DNA from: Homarus americanus | Lineage: Eukaryota > Arthropoda > Malacostraca > Decapoda > Nephropidae | Length of the DNA: 64,000 nucleotides | Assembly: GCF_018991925.1 (NCBI RefSeq) | Contig: NW_024748870.1 | Location: 4,355,436-4,419,435 of the forward strand | Direction: 5' to 3' | Part shown: piece by piece, positions 1 through 11,650 of the stretch | Position numbering within the stretch: the stretch's first letter is position 1 | Layout: every line of letters begins with the position of its first letter | Program-made: the position numbers and the translations under genes | Notes under the pieces: generated by a model | Told to the model about the DNA's origin: nothing | Seen by the model: the letters and a program-made list of their open reading frames with translations, nothing else | Database searches by the model: none

Positions 1-797
1 CCAGAGCCATGCGTGGCTCAGACCACTGCTACACAGATCATCAGGTCGTCTGGGCCAAAATCTCCCTTCATGGTAAAGGCAACAAACCTCAAGAAGAGGC
101 TTTAACACACGCTTTCAGAGAGCAGCTCAAAGATGATCTGATGAATAACCCAAAAACAAATAACCAAATTCCGAGTGCCGAATTGGATCCCATCAAAGCT
201 ATCAACACAAAAACTTGCAAAGAGACTCTCAGCCAGATCAAAACACCAGGATTTGATGAAAACGACCCAAATATCGAAGTATTCGTCAATAGTTAACGTA
301 CTGTTCTCACTTACTGGCAGAACAGCCCTAAGGCCCACTACACAGAGAACAAATGCCAGTATTCTCGCTGACACCAACTGTAGGAGCATCGAGGCCACTA
401 TTACCCATAAACAACTACGTTGGACTGGCCATGTTACCTGCATGGACGACAGTAGACTGCCAAAGCAGCTACTTTACAGTCACCTAACGAATAGTAAATG
501 TAAAGCTTGGAGGAGCACCAGACGAGGTATCAATACTTTCGAGTTAACCCGACTGTATACCAAGGCAGACAGGCGCAAACGCCGGAAAGACACTGCCGCT
601 GCCCCTCCCACACTAGATGTAGCCCTCCACACGTGTGACATCTGTGGACGGCCCTGCCGATCCCGTATCGGCCTCTGAAATCACCCCACAGCTCGCAAAC
701 ATTGGTGACATCCTTAATAACTCATACCATTATATCGTAGCTGGCTGATCATCATACTCGTTTCCGAGTGACAGCAAAGTAGTAGTAGTAGTAGTGT
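1..797 (+). mobile_element. Internally deleted LINE remnant, RTE-like
   Basis: Two frames give two separated parts of one LINE polyprotein. Frame 3 (9-296) reads AMRGSDHCYTDHQVVWAKI, which looks like the end of an apurinic-type endonuclease domain, where the family has a (S/T)DH motif. Frame 1 (about 355-678) reads NCRSIEATITHKQLRWTGHV, RLPKQLLY and finally CDICGRPCRSRIGL, the C-terminal tail and CxxC element of LINEs often labelled craniofacial development protein 2-like. The reverse transcriptase that should lie between is absent, so this is a deleted, frameshifted copy. A TGA at 676-678 cuts the usual His-containing end of the zinc element. The piece ends in an AGT microsatellite near 778-797, a common LINE 3' end. 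The left end is outside the window. The LINE assignment is firm; the clade is from memory. Confidence 0.72.
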
Positions 798-1179
798 TCA
801 CAACCTCTGGTGAGATGGGACCAAGTGCAAGATGTTTCTACGCCAGACGCACGGAGGTGATCTCCGAACAGAAGCAGCAGCCCAGAAGTTTCGTTACAGC
901 CTGGATGAGATGTCGACTGTCTTTCTCTCTCCTTCGGTCAGCTTTGCTCTGCCTCAGGGGAACGAGAGCTTCTGCCCCTACTCCGACAACTGCTGCAGAT
1001 ATTGACTATGAGGCTACAGTCACTGAATGCCGCATAGATCTGCGGCTCAACTAATTCAACACAGAAAGGATAGCTACTTATGTATTAGGATATTTAATAT
1101 TAAGGTAATAAAATGGTGGCGAAGGTGTGGTTATTGGGGGAGGCTGGAGGTCACGATAAAAAAAAAAAAGTAGTAGTAG

Positions 1180-1256
<77 letters not shown>

Positions 1257-1349
1257 GGAAAGATTACACAAGTACCTATATGGAATAGATTTAAATAAAC
1301 TACTCTACGGAACACTAAATTATGTATCACACTCCTCTCACTCTCTCAG
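798..1349. other. Intronic or intergenic sequence with AGT and GT microsatellites
   Basis: No exon is supported here. A frame of 86 codons runs over 794-1054 but has no recognisable domain, and the neighbouring frame is equally open. A short A run and AGT repeats (1159-1181) lead into a pure GT run at about 1182-1253. The stretch probably belongs to the intron upstream of the first visible sulfotransferase exon, because the exon starting at 1350 has a good acceptor. Confidence 0.5.
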
Positions 1350-1517
1350 AGACAAGATGCTTCGTGTCAGGAATCCGAAAGGTAAGTTCGAGACAATGCA
1401 GAAGAAGATAGCCAGGGGGTACGTTGACCTGAGCACCAACACCTCCGCCACCAACCTAACCCAGCCCACCTTCACCCAGTTTCTCCTTAAGGTGAAAGAT
1501 GACATAAAGAAAGCTTG
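1350..1517 (+). CDS. Carbohydrate sulfotransferase, internal exon
   Basis: First visible exon of a Golgi-resident sulfotransferase of the chondroitin/dermatan 4-sulfotransferase and HNK-1 sulfotransferase family (Sulfotransfer_2), which moves sulfate from PAPS to glycan sugars. The exon follows a pyrimidine-rich acceptor ending at 1348-1349 and stops before GTGAGT at 1518. Its single leading base completes an Arg codon, giving the family's typical (Y)RDK at the end of the 3'-phosphate-binding segment; that motif itself must lie in an upstream exon outside the window. The middle (KFETMQKKIARGYVDL, then TQPTFTQFLLKV) matches the variable region before the HWRP motif. NTS and NLT are possible N-glycosylation sites, fitting a luminal domain. 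The exon ends with two bases of a Trp codon and joins in phase to 1975. The start codon, transmembrane anchor and 5'-phosphosulfate-binding loop are not in the window. Confidence 0.82.
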
Positions 1518-1523
1518 GTGAGT

Positions 1524-1581
<58 letters not shown>

Positions 1582-1873
1582 AAAAGGTTAAAGAAACTCA
1601 AATCAAACATTGTAACCAGGACGTGGCAACTGCTCAACACTTTTACAGGTACAACCAGATATATGAAGCATTAAACCATATGAAGAGACACAGAGAGAGG
1701 GGGGGAAGAGGAGAAAATGAGAAGAATCTTACAATAAGATGATTGTAACATTAAGAATCACAAAAGGTTTTAGAGAAACTATGAAAATTAGATTATATTT
1801 CCAATCATCTGAAATCAGGTCTAAGAGTATTTTAATTCAGACGACAAAAATAATTACTGACATAAAAAAGTAA

Positions 1874-1936
<63 letters not shown>

Positions 1937-1974
1937 GTACATTCACCGATGTTCAATCTGTCATCCTGCCACAG
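1518..1974 (+). other. Sulfotransferase intron with CT and CA microsatellites
   Basis: A 457-bp intron with donor GTGAGT at 1518 and acceptor CTGCCACAG ending at 1974. It holds a CT run at 1529-1578 starting only about ten bases after the donor, and an interrupted CA run at 1877-1936. The phase is kept across the intron (TG|G, Trp). Confidence 0.75.
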
Positions 1975-2154
1975 GAAGTCCGGCGACAACAAAATCAACA
2001 TGCACTGGCGGCCATTTTGGTTGACCTGTGCGCCCTGCCACCTGACTTATGACGTCATCGCCCACGTGGAGACGCTGAACATGGACCAAGAGTTCATCAT
2101 CCGGGAGCTCGGCCTCCAGGACCACCTCCTCAACCTATACACTCACGCCTCCAA
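1975..2154 (+). CDS. Carbohydrate sulfotransferase, conserved core exon
   Basis: Second visible exon (180 nt), bounded by CACAG at 1974 and GTGAGT at 2155. It carries the diagnostic segment of the family: HWRPFW, then a Cys pair in LTCAPCHLTYDVI, then AHVETLNMDQEFI. In vertebrate CHST11-14 and HNK-1 sulfotransferases the matching region is HWxPxxxxCxPCxxxYDxIGxxETL. The Cys, His, Tyr-Asp and Glu-Thr positions are all kept, so the exon looks functional rather than decayed. The exon ends with AA of an Asn codon that is completed by T at 3463. A perfect TGACGTCA palindrome falls inside the coding sequence at 2050-2057; this is probably chance imposed by the codons. The sugar acceptor cannot be told from the sequence. 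Confidence 0.88.
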
Positions 2155-3462
<1,308 letters not shown>

Positions 3463-3619
3463 TTTCGACGTGTACAACAAGACGAGTGAGGCGACCCGGC
3501 ACTACTACAGTCAGGTGCCGCTCTCCCTACTGAAGGACATCGTCAACTACTATAGATACGACTTTAACCTCTACGGATACTCCCCAGACCCTTACTTTGA
3601 GTTAGCGAGGGCAGACTAA
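3463..3619 (+). CDS. Carbohydrate sulfotransferase, terminal exon
   Basis: Last coding exon, from the acceptor at 3461-3462 to TAA at 3617-3619. The first T completes Asn (AA|T), after which the frame reads FDVYNKTSEATRHYYSQVP, then LLKDIVNYYRYDFNLYGY and ends ELARAD. The family's C-terminus has a helix followed by (L/Y)YxxYxxDFxLFGY, seen here as YYRYDFNLYGY. NKT is a further possible glycosylation site. Together the three exons encode 167 residues plus one shared codon, about the size of the C-terminal half of a 350-420-residue enzyme. The joins at both introns are in phase and the protein is continuous, so a working gene is likely. Confidence 0.88.
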
Positions 3620-4087
3620 GTTTAGTTTAGTTTCATATTATACAAGTATAATTTAGTGATTTCAACACCTGAGGTGTTATCACAACAAGAGTATCAAGTG
3701 AAGACAGAGAGTTCATGTCTAATGACACTTCCTCACAAAAGGTGTGGAGGCAACAGGAGAGGCACTTAACGAGCTACAGTCACCCAGCTCTGCTTCACTC
3801 ACACCCACCTTATCCTGAGTAGCCTTCCTGTACATCTATACAGCAGTCAGGTACAACGGGAAGGACTTTGTTGGCGCCAACATCAGGTCACAAGAATGTC
3901 TACAGACCAGCTCCCACAGTACCAGATCTAAGGTTAATCTATATGGTGACTCTACGTTTCTTATGTTTTTGTATTGAAAGCTTTTGTCAATCAAGTGACC
4001 CACTCCCAGATTTCACCATATGTAACTTATCATCTCTGTTCATTGTATATTTTCAGCCTTCGGGCTGCCATGTTTTCTTAATAAACT
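3620..4087 (+). other. Probable 3' UTR, with repeat-like 3' tail and poly(A) signal
   Basis: Non-coding sequence after the sulfotransferase stop. AATAAA occurs at 4080-4085, the first strong poly(A) signal downstream, and is followed directly by an ATT microsatellite. The segment just before it (TTTTCAGCCTTCGGGCTGCC and AATAAACTG, then ATT repeats) has the look of a LINE 3' end with its microsatellite tail. The gene may therefore take its poly(A) signal from an inserted element, or end elsewhere. No copy inside the window proves this. Confidence 0.45.
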
Positions 4088-4089
4088 GT

Positions 4090-4091
4090 TA

Positions 4092-4163
<72 letters not shown>

Positions 4164-4201
4164 ATTATTATTATCATTATTATTATCATCATTATTATTA
4201 T
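4090..4201. repeat. ATT trinucleotide microsatellite
   Basis: About 37 copies of ATT with a few AAT and ATC interruptions toward the right end. Confidence 0.95.
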
Positions 4202-4841
4202 ACGCCCGTTAAGGCATCCTATGTAAGCCTACTGGCGTCTGTGTAACCAGAGACGATAAACATACTAATGGGGAACACAACGTGTGCCCCTAGAGCACTG
4301 AGAGCCTTCAGGGCCAAATCTTACCAGGAGAGAAAGTGAAAATTGAACTTACTATAAAAATCATTAAAGATGATAATCTATCAGTTTATTCCAACTGACA
4401 CCAGTGTAGTGCCGTGGGGATTATTACTGCACAAACGACAACAGAATATCACTGTTACCAGTATTACAGTGACTTGTCATACTATATTTGATCTCTTGAC
4501 TACTAACACTTTATTTTCTTTCCTTATCCAGGCAAGGTAATGCAACTAGTTTTAAGCAGTAGGCATATAGTTATTGTTGATGGCACCAGTTTATAAAAAT
4601 GATAAATGTATAATTTACCTTATCTTAGTAGAAAGCAAACAAAGGGGTAGGAAATTTAGAAATTCCTGGCTTGCAAAGATGGGGGTTAAATTAAGTCTCA
4701 GATAAATTATACATACATAATTATTAATAATTCAAACACACATACAATACCTAGAATACCTAGTGATAATTTCTCACTAGAAGCTGATTACTTCAACAGA
4801 CATAATTAGTCATAATTGAATCAGATAAATTTTCCACATAC
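4202..4841. other. Unannotated AT-rich intergenic sequence
   Basis: No gene, RNA or recognisable repeat was seen. If the minus-strand exon at 4842-5031 is real, this is its downstream intron: GTATGT starts immediately at 4841 reading leftward. Confidence 0.4.
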
Positions 4842-5031
4842 CTGAGCCTCAGTCCTTGTTCCATGATATTTCCACAGTGTTTCTTTACACTGGTATGGTC
4901 AAAATACTTGGACACCTCTGGGACACACACAGCCTCACTCAACAATCTTAACAGCTCCAATTTACGACTGTTCAAATACTGCTCCACACAGAATCCTTCT
5001 CCAAGACATAACTGTTGCATCCATGAACCAC
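4842..5031 (-). CDS. Candidate internal exon of an unrecognised gene
   Basis: On the minus strand a 190-nt open block is framed by a strong acceptor (GATTCTGCAG, ending at 5032) and a donor (CTCAG|GTATGT, with GT starting at 4841). It needs one base from the previous exon and ends with two bases of a codon, so it is a phase 1 to phase 2 exon. It encodes 62 full codons, beginning GSWMQQLCLGEGFCVEQYLN and including LELLRLLSEAVCVPEVSKYF and a Cys in KKHCGNIMEQGL. The composition is balanced and protein-like, with helix-type Leu spacing and no repeats, unlike every other short frame nearby. I do not recognise the family. The other two minus frames are interrupted. Both splice sites and the open frame agree, but no partner exon was found in phase. 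Confidence 0.5.
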
Positions 5032-5675
5032 CTGCAGAATCATTATGCACACACGACGCCCTGAAAATATTGTTTGGTTTTGGTTCCTAATATAGATAAT
5101 AATAACTCACATCGTCACTCGACACAGAATAATGAGTAGCTAATGAATTAACAGAAATAACACTTTATATAAATCCTACTAAATATTACAGTACAGTACT
5201 TTGAGTTTTCATTGTTCACTATTCAGTATCGCATGACTAAGTACTTAACGTTAATGTTTTTAATCAGTATTATCTCTAAATTAATCATCACAAAAAATAA
5301 CATCCTAGCATGATTGAAAGAATTTGTGTATAAAATATTATTCCCTCTATACATATATTACTGATTAATAAATACAAAAATAACAGTTGTCTTACCATTT
5401 CTCGGGGTATATCACTTATTTACAAAAAAAACTATAAGAGGGAAATACAACCGCAAGTTACCGCTTCTCTTACTCACTAGAAGGGTTGTTGGAATCATGG
5501 TAACAATACCAGTTCACTAATAATAATAATTTACACATTTCCAGTTCATTTATACTAAGTATTTCACTACAGTTGTTCACCTTATAATTTCATGCAACTG
5601 ATTTCAATGTTTATAACTCTGAATATACTTTTCTTAGATGTTACAATTATATTGACTCGGCATTCAAGCGCCTAA
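5032..5675. other. Unannotated AT-rich sequence
   Basis: No gene or repeat was recognised. The right edge is the 5' truncation point of the LINE that follows. A stop in the LINE frame at 5673-5675 places the junction near 5676-5685. Confidence 0.4.
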
Positions 5676-7652
5676 GTAAACAAGTTCTGGCGTCGAGTTA
5701 AGAGATTGAAAGGTTGCAGCCATAACGAGTCATCATATATAACTGACCACGCAGGAAGTAAAATATATGACGACCAAGACAAAGAACCCATATTGAGGGA
5801 CATATGGAGGAACATCTTCCGAATCACAAATGAAGAGAATAGGGGATTCGATGGTACCCACGAGGAGCTCGTCCTTGATGAACTCCGGGGCCAGACACAC
5901 CGCACTCAGCCTTCCCCTGAAATCATATGGGAGGATCTGAGAGCGGACAGCCCATTGTCCAAACCAATCACCTCGGAAGAACTCAATAGAGCCATCTCCA
6001 ATACCAAAAATAAAGCCCCTGGTTATTCAGGCATCACCAAGGAGATCCTCAGCCACATAAACAACCCGGCCATGGAGAGACTGAGAACCACAATGAACGC
6101 TTGCCTGGCCTCGGGCTACTTCCCAACTAAATTCAAAGAGGCCATTATTATCCTAACACCAAAACAAGGAAAGAACCCCGCCGTCCCACTAAACTACAGA
6201 CCGATCTCCCTCCTCGAAGTACCTGGAAAAATCCTAGAAAAAATCATCAATAACCGTCTGAGAAATCACCTGGAAACAACCAATAGAGTCAACTGCAGAC
6301 AATTCGGGTTCAGGAAAGGGAAGTCCACCACAACAGCGATAGCCCTGGCATGTGAAAACATAGCCAGAGCCGCGGCGAGTGGTAGACAATGTAATCTAAC
6401 TCTCTGGGATGTAGCGAAGGCATTTGACAAAGTCTGGCATGACGGTCTAAAATATAAGATCCTCCAACTCGGACTTCCCACCAACATTGAAAATTTGCTT
6501 TGCAACTTTCTGGACGGCAGAAATGCTCGACTGAGGGTAGGACAACACACAGGAGAGACCTTCCCACTCATGAATGGAGTCCCTTAGGGCAGCGTCCTCT
6601 CCCCCACCCTATATATTATCTACACAAGTGACACCCCGCCTCCCACTAGAATAGGTTACGAAGATATTATGTATGCAGACGACATCACTCAAATAACAGC
6701 ACATCAAGGAAAATCGCGAGCGTTACAGGTCGACAACACCAGGCGGGAATTAGAAAGGGTAAATAACTACGAAAAACAATGGAAAATCCAAACCAGTCTC
6801 CCGAAATTCACAGTGATACCCTTATGCAGAAAGAAAACCCATCCATTAGTAACCAATAATGCCCAGATAGAATACAAAAGCAGAGGCACCCTTCTGGGCC
6901 TGCATATATCCACGACAGGTTACTCCCATCATGTCCACAGTAGGAAGGAAAAAGCAAGAAGTGAGCCGAGAAAACTATACCGCTTTAAAGCGCTTCCTGA
7001 GAAAATAAAACTCCGCCTGGTGACATCATTTATCACACCGATATTAACTTACCCAGCAGTACCTCTTCATACTATGAGCACCACTCAAATATTAAAATTA
7101 CAGGTGGTCCAAAATGAAGCCCTAAGATTCGTCACAGGCGAAAGATACCCCTTCACCAGAACCACAGCCGAGATACATAGAGACCTGAGAATGAAACCCA
7201 TCAACCAGCAACTGCACACCCTGGCCAGCAGAATCTGGCAAAAGATAGAACGATCAGAGCAAGAACTCCTTCAAAGACTCCCACCAGATAACGACAACAA
7301 CCATACATGGTTCCCAAAAAGTTACGAAATCTCAAAAGGTCCATTACCACCCCCGATCTACACGGCCAGGCAATAGACAACCTCCCTAGAAACAGCATCC
7401 GCCAGTAGGGTCGGCGGAATATGAAATAAGGCCCTTAAAACAGCCATATATGGGACAGGGTAGGATGTCTAGTGCCTGTACCGACAGACAATAACTAACC
7501 CATGACACAACCCAAACACACTATTAGCTTAGCTAGGCGGTCAGCCCGCCCTCTCTTACCTCCTCCTGAATTTCTTCAATTTCCGAACTATAACTTCCTT
7601 CCCCCACCTCTAATCTTCCTTCATTCCTCCTTTCCCTACAAAAAAAAAAAAA
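5676..7652 (+). mobile_element. 5'-truncated Jockey-like non-LTR retrotransposon
   Basis: The element starts abruptly inside ORF2 (first family-like residues FWRRVKRLKG at 5685). It runs through the reverse transcriptase to TAG at 7374-7376, then has about 260 bp of C- and T-rich 3' UTR and a 13-base A run at 7640-7652. 5' truncation with a short poly(A) is the usual outcome of target-primed reverse transcription. The endonuclease and ORF1 are missing. Clear target-site duplications were not found by eye: the bases after the A run (GTTGGGACC) do not recur at the left junction, so the true 3' end could lie a little further right. Confidence 0.85.
5685..7376 (+). pseudogene. LINE ORF2 reverse transcriptase, one in-frame stop
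   Basis: One reading frame spans the whole stretch and is broken only by TAG at 6585-6587. Motifs in order: the finger segment NKAPGYSGI (about 6010), LNYRPISLLEVPGKILEKII (about 6187), GFRKGKSTTTA (about 6305), the first catalytic Asp in LTLWDVAKAFDKVWH (about 6397), GVP-stop-GSVLSP (6576-6605) and the catalytic box YADD (6672-6683). After this come the thumb and a C-terminal tail (VVQNEALRFVTGERYP; ending PPPIYTARQ). In Jockey-type enzymes the GVP-GSVLSP segment has Gln at the stop position, and CAG to TAG is a single transition. With no frameshift over about 1.7 kb, the copy is young. It is still dead, since the endonuclease is missing and the palm is cut. Confidence 0.88.
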
Positions 7653-8453
7653 GTTGGGACCTAACCAATCTTTGTCCACTCCAATTTCCACAAAACCTTT
7701 CCTCATTAACTCATAATGTATTACGTAGTCTGAATTATATATAGGTAGTCAGTTATATCAAAACGATCTATAGTCCTTAAGCTATCTTGCAATTAACATT
7801 TAAAAATATAACGTTGTGTATTTTCTGAGAAAATTACATATGTATTACAACAGCATACAAAGTTTTACCAAGATACAAACTTATTTTTACTCAATTTACA
7901 TGAGTTAACACACAGCCGGACTTGCTTCTTATTATCAAAATGTTCTTCAATCATCACACTTTCTCCTATATACCTTTACATAATATAACAACCAATGATA
8001 ACTTCACAATTATAGTGTTTACCTACACATTGGTTACCAGCTGGTTAGGCATTCTCTTTCCTTTCAGAGGGATAACTAGACTATTTTATGTTACATAGTA
8101 AAAATATATTTTAGAATAATAGAAATTCAGTTTTTGGTGTAAATTTACAAAAAAATCGATTCAACATTATAAAACTGCTAATATTTATATTATTAGATGT
8201 GATATGCAACATAAACTAACCTTTGTACACACTTAGCAAATATCATCATGTGAAAGTAAACATATTTCTTGAACTGTATAAAAGAAAATAAGAAATCCTC
8301 TTCTAAAATAGTTACTAATTCCAGAACTGGGCACACTTGATGACAGTTCTCCTTCCTACCAATAGTGCATTACCTGGTTGTGACAATACCTGTATATATT
8401 AACTTCATCTCAAAATATCAATAGTTATACCCGCCACCAGAAATAGAACTTAC
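7653..8453. other. Unannotated AT-rich sequence
   Basis: No exon or repeat was recognised. The first bases may still be LINE 3' UTR. Confidence 0.4.
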
Positions 8454-8588
8454 TTATTTGTACATATGTGCAGGGCCTCTGGGAATGACATGATGAATAT
8501 TTCCGACACCAAGAGCGAGCAGCCTGACCATGGTAGGGACCCACAACAGACTGGCAACCAAGCGCCTGGACGGGTTCACATCACTAAC
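8454..8588 (-). CDS. Weak candidate exon, unrecognised
   Basis: On the minus strand TTATCTTTCCAG precedes an open block of 44 codons (containing VNPSRRLVASLLWVPTMVRL and GNIHHVIPRGPAHMYK). The block ends in TAA, immediately followed by GTAAGT. Only one frame is open. It ends exactly at the putative donor, so either this is a terminal exon and the GTAAGT is chance, or the block is not an exon. It cannot join the exon at 4842-5031 in phase. A plus-strand alternative (acceptor near 8472, donor GTAGGG near 8533) is also open, which weakens the call. Confidence 0.22.
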   Translation of the reverse strand, partial: VSDVNPSRRLVASLLWVPTMVRLLALGVGNIHHVIPRGPAHMYK

Positions 8589-9357
8589 CTGGAAAGATAA
8601 TAACCATCTGGTGTAAGATTAAGCTTGTATTTCTGCCCTTACATCTACAGCAATTATCCCACTCTTCCGGCAGCCAGAGTACGGAGGGTGGCAGACTCAA
8701 AGGATCACTTGCATAAGGTTGAATCACGACCATTGTTTTGTGGCGGGAAGAAGAGTGAGGGCAGGACAACTGTATCATTCCTATTGGTTTTTATTGTTTG
8801 TTATTAATGTATTTAATCACTTGGGTACATGCTCTCCCCTGTACTAAATAAAATCGCTTGGCATTAATCAGAGTGGTGTCCCTGTAGATTATACTCTTAT
8901 GGACCATAATATTGAAGCGTAGTAATACATCCTAACATCACCGTCCACTAAAAATTAACCATCCTAGGTTTGTTGTTCGCGTTGCTGGGTGTTACTGGAC
9001 CAATCATAGGATTTATTGTCGTTATGTTGTTATGGTTGACTTCTGTTTTCATTTCCATTTGTATTTATCTTTTTTAAGTGTGTGTGAATGTAAACCAACC
9101 TTCTCCTCTTCATTTTCTTCCCCCATGTTTGTTTTACTGTACTTCACTTTCTTCACTCTTGCTCCCTTCAACACACACACACACACACACACACACGGAG
9201 GAGGCAGCCAGAAATGGCCCGTGACCCTCCTAGTTAGTTATGTTCTAATAACATAATTTTATAGCAGAGCAACATGCACCGACTCACCTCGTCAGCACGC
9301 AAACTCGTCCTTGCCGCGCATGGGATATAACACTAACCAAACCGAACCTTATCTAAG
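8589..9357. other. Unannotated sequence with a short CA run
   Basis: No gene was recognised. A CA microsatellite lies at 9170-9196. A 60-codon frame at 8625-8807 has no domain. Confidence 0.4.
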
Positions 9358-9500
9358 CAAATGCTAACTTAACCTAACCTAACCAAACTGATATAACTTA
9401 ACCCAGCCTTGCTGTGTATAGGATATAACGCTAACCTAACCTAAACTAACCTAATGTTTAACCTAACCTAACCTAACCAACCTAAACCTAACCAACCCCT
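9358..9500. repeat. Degenerate interstitial CCTAA (TTAGG) tract
   Basis: Runs of CTAACCTAACC mixed with variants (CCAAAC, CTAATG) over about 140 bp. TTAGG is the ancestral arthropod telomere repeat, and its complement is CCTAA. The decay indicates an old interstitial tract. Confidence 0.8.
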
Positions 9501-9844
9501 CCTAGCCGTGGTTGGAACACTAAACATTATGTTGGTAAAATTTTAAGTTGAACGATGTATAAAAGCTCAGAATTAAAGATGAATTGTTGAAAGATTTAAT
9601 TTAAGAATCACTATGTTAAAAGGACAAATATATAGCTATGGAAGATAACTAAAGCCTACAATAAGTGTAGTGTTCTGGCGAGCAATATATATAAAGTTAG
9701 ATGGATTATAAATAAATAATTAAATCTAGATAGTAATATAGTAATGCATAAAAATTAAATAACAAATTTAAGTCAAATTTACTTTAGATAAATGACTAAT
9801 TAATTATAAGTGTCAAGTTAAAAATTAAATAAATATAACATACT

Positions 9845-9927
<83 letters not shown>

Positions 9928-10084
9928 GACTGTAAACAGAGATCTATCTCGTTTTTTATTATTATTGAAGAAATGTATATTTATGCCGAGGCATAGTTTT
10001 CTAAAATGTTTTGCATCATTTTTGTTTTGATTTACTATGTACTATAAACCTAGATCATTCTAGAACTCTCCAGGCGTGTCTCGT
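9501..10084. other. AT-rich sequence with TA microsatellite
   Basis: Nothing coding was seen. A TA run lies at about 9848-9925. The right edge leads into a LINE ORF1. Confidence 0.6.
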
Positions 10085-10114
10085 TCCGAGCTGCAACGCC
10101 TGGATGTCCTTACA

Positions 10115-11183
10115 ATGCTTTGGGAGAGTGACGAGACGTATATAAACACCAGCGAGCTTATCAGGAATCATCTGAAAACTGCACCTCGGCGAGGCAAGAT
10201 CTTCTCTGCTCCCGAGGTACTACGTGAAGCTGGCAATGCTGACCTGTGACCAGGCGAAGGTCGTAAGACTGTACCCAGTCACATGCCCTTCGCGCAAGCA
10301 ACTAAACCTCCTTGCTCTAAGGAAGTTTTTTGACTCCTCAGGAATCAAGGGGGTGACAAGGGTCGTCCGCAGAACGAGTGGTGGCCTTATCGTCACCTTC
10401 GCTGAATGGGGACAGGCCCAGCAAATAGCCAACATAACAGAAATCAACGGGATCCAGATACTAGTGGAAGCTAACACAGAGGACAACTTGGTGTTGGGAG
10501 TCATCTCCCACACCGAGATAGAACACCTTGAAAAAGAAGAACTGGCCGAGCTGATCGGAGACCAGCTCACACTAGTACGGAAGCTGACCAGTGGAGTAGC
10601 ACTGGTTAGCTACCCCACAAAGCTACCAAGCACCGTTTTGCTGGGATGGGAGAACATCTCAGTAAGACCGTATGAAAGAAGACCAACAAGATGTTACAAA
10701 TGCCAGACGTACGGCCATCTGGCAGGGAAGTGTCGAGCTCGGGAGGTCTGTTGCTGGTGCGGAACACCCGGGCACCAGGACACCACCTGCTCAGCGGCCA
10801 ACAAGAAATGCGCAGCTTGTGGTGGCCCTCACTCCTCCTCTGACCGGGAGTGTCCCAGGTGGAGGGAGGAGTGTAGGGTACCTAAGCTGCGAAGCAAGAA
10901 AAACCTGAGCTACAAGGAGGCTCTCCTTGTAGTGAAGACCGAAGAAAAGAAGAATCAAGACCCCAACAAGACCGAAGAAAAGAAGAATAAAGACCCCAAA
11001 AAGATCGAAGAAAAGAAGAATCAAGACCCCAACAAGACCACAGAAAAACTGGAACAAGACCAAGAAGGAGAATGTGTACCAGAACAAGACCAAGAAGAAG
11101 AATGGCAATTTAAAAGTAAAAAGAAAAAGAGGAAGAAGTCCAAAGAAAATGACTCTGCAAACAAACAGCTTCGGCCGAAATAG
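10115..11183 (+). pseudogene. Orphan LINE ORF1 (gag-like) with zinc knuckles, frameshifted
   Basis: The ORF1 protein of a Jockey-type LINE is an RNA-binding gag-like protein that packages the element RNA. The main frame (10224-11183) has a central domain (RLYPVTCPSRKQLNLLALRK and SGGLIVTFAEWGQA). Three knuckles follow: CYKCQTYGHLAGKC (CX2CX4HX4C), CCWCGTPGHQDTTC and the variant CAACGGPHSSSDREC. The tail is lysine/glutamate-rich, with three imperfect repeats of about 11 residues (EEKKNQDPNKT). The N-terminal part is in another frame: it opens at ATG 10115 (MLWESDETYINTSELIRNHL) and stops at TGA 10247-10249. A one-base insertion or two-base deletion in the overlap 10224-10249 therefore separates the two. 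No ORF2 follows, so this cannot be autonomous. Confidence 0.83.
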
Positions 11184-11650
11184 CCTAACGGCGAAGTGGC
11201 CGGTAATTCCCAAACAAGTCCTTGGAAGTAGTCGCCTGTTTCTGCCCAGAGTGTGAAGTACAAGCCTAGTGACAGCTAAAGATAATTGTTGTGCAAGTGT
11301 TGTGGAATTGTTGTGGGCGATATAAAGTGAAAAGACTAAGGAACTGTACACAGGTTGTGTGCTGCCTGTATATATTCGAAGTGAGACGTCCAGTGGTAAA
11401 TACATACTCTGTGAACGGTTTTGTCAAAATTTCGTGATTACCGAGTATTGAAGAAAACTACAGTTAACAAGTGTGTTTCTGTGACCTGGTGGAATTCTAC
11501 CTGCCTGTAGTTTGTCTGTACACTGATACCAGAGACGGGCGGGGCAGCTAGTGGTAATTCGATGACAATTGTGATACACTGCTTCTGTATATACGACCTG
11601 GCCGCTGGGGGCTGAGAGGCGGCTAAAGTATTTCGTAACAGTATTAACTA
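11184..11650 (+). other. Sequence after orphan ORF1, possibly element spacer
   Basis: About 470 bp of non-coding, G- and T-rich sequence with several TGTACAC and GTATATA motifs. It differs from the AT-rich DNA beyond 11650, so it may be the element's inter-ORF region truncated before ORF2. No reverse transcriptase motif was found. Confidence 0.35.

Noticed and set aside
794..1054. 86-codon frame as a gene
   Set aside because: No domain, no splice context, and a neighbouring frame is open over most of the same stretch.
8472..8533. Plus-strand exon between an acceptor and GTAGGG
   Set aside because: Only 20 codons, conflicts with the minus-strand candidate, and no partner exon is in phase.
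9358..9500. True telomere or chromosome end
   Set aside because: The CCTAA tracts are short, degenerate, in both orientations and scattered through the window, so they are interstitial.
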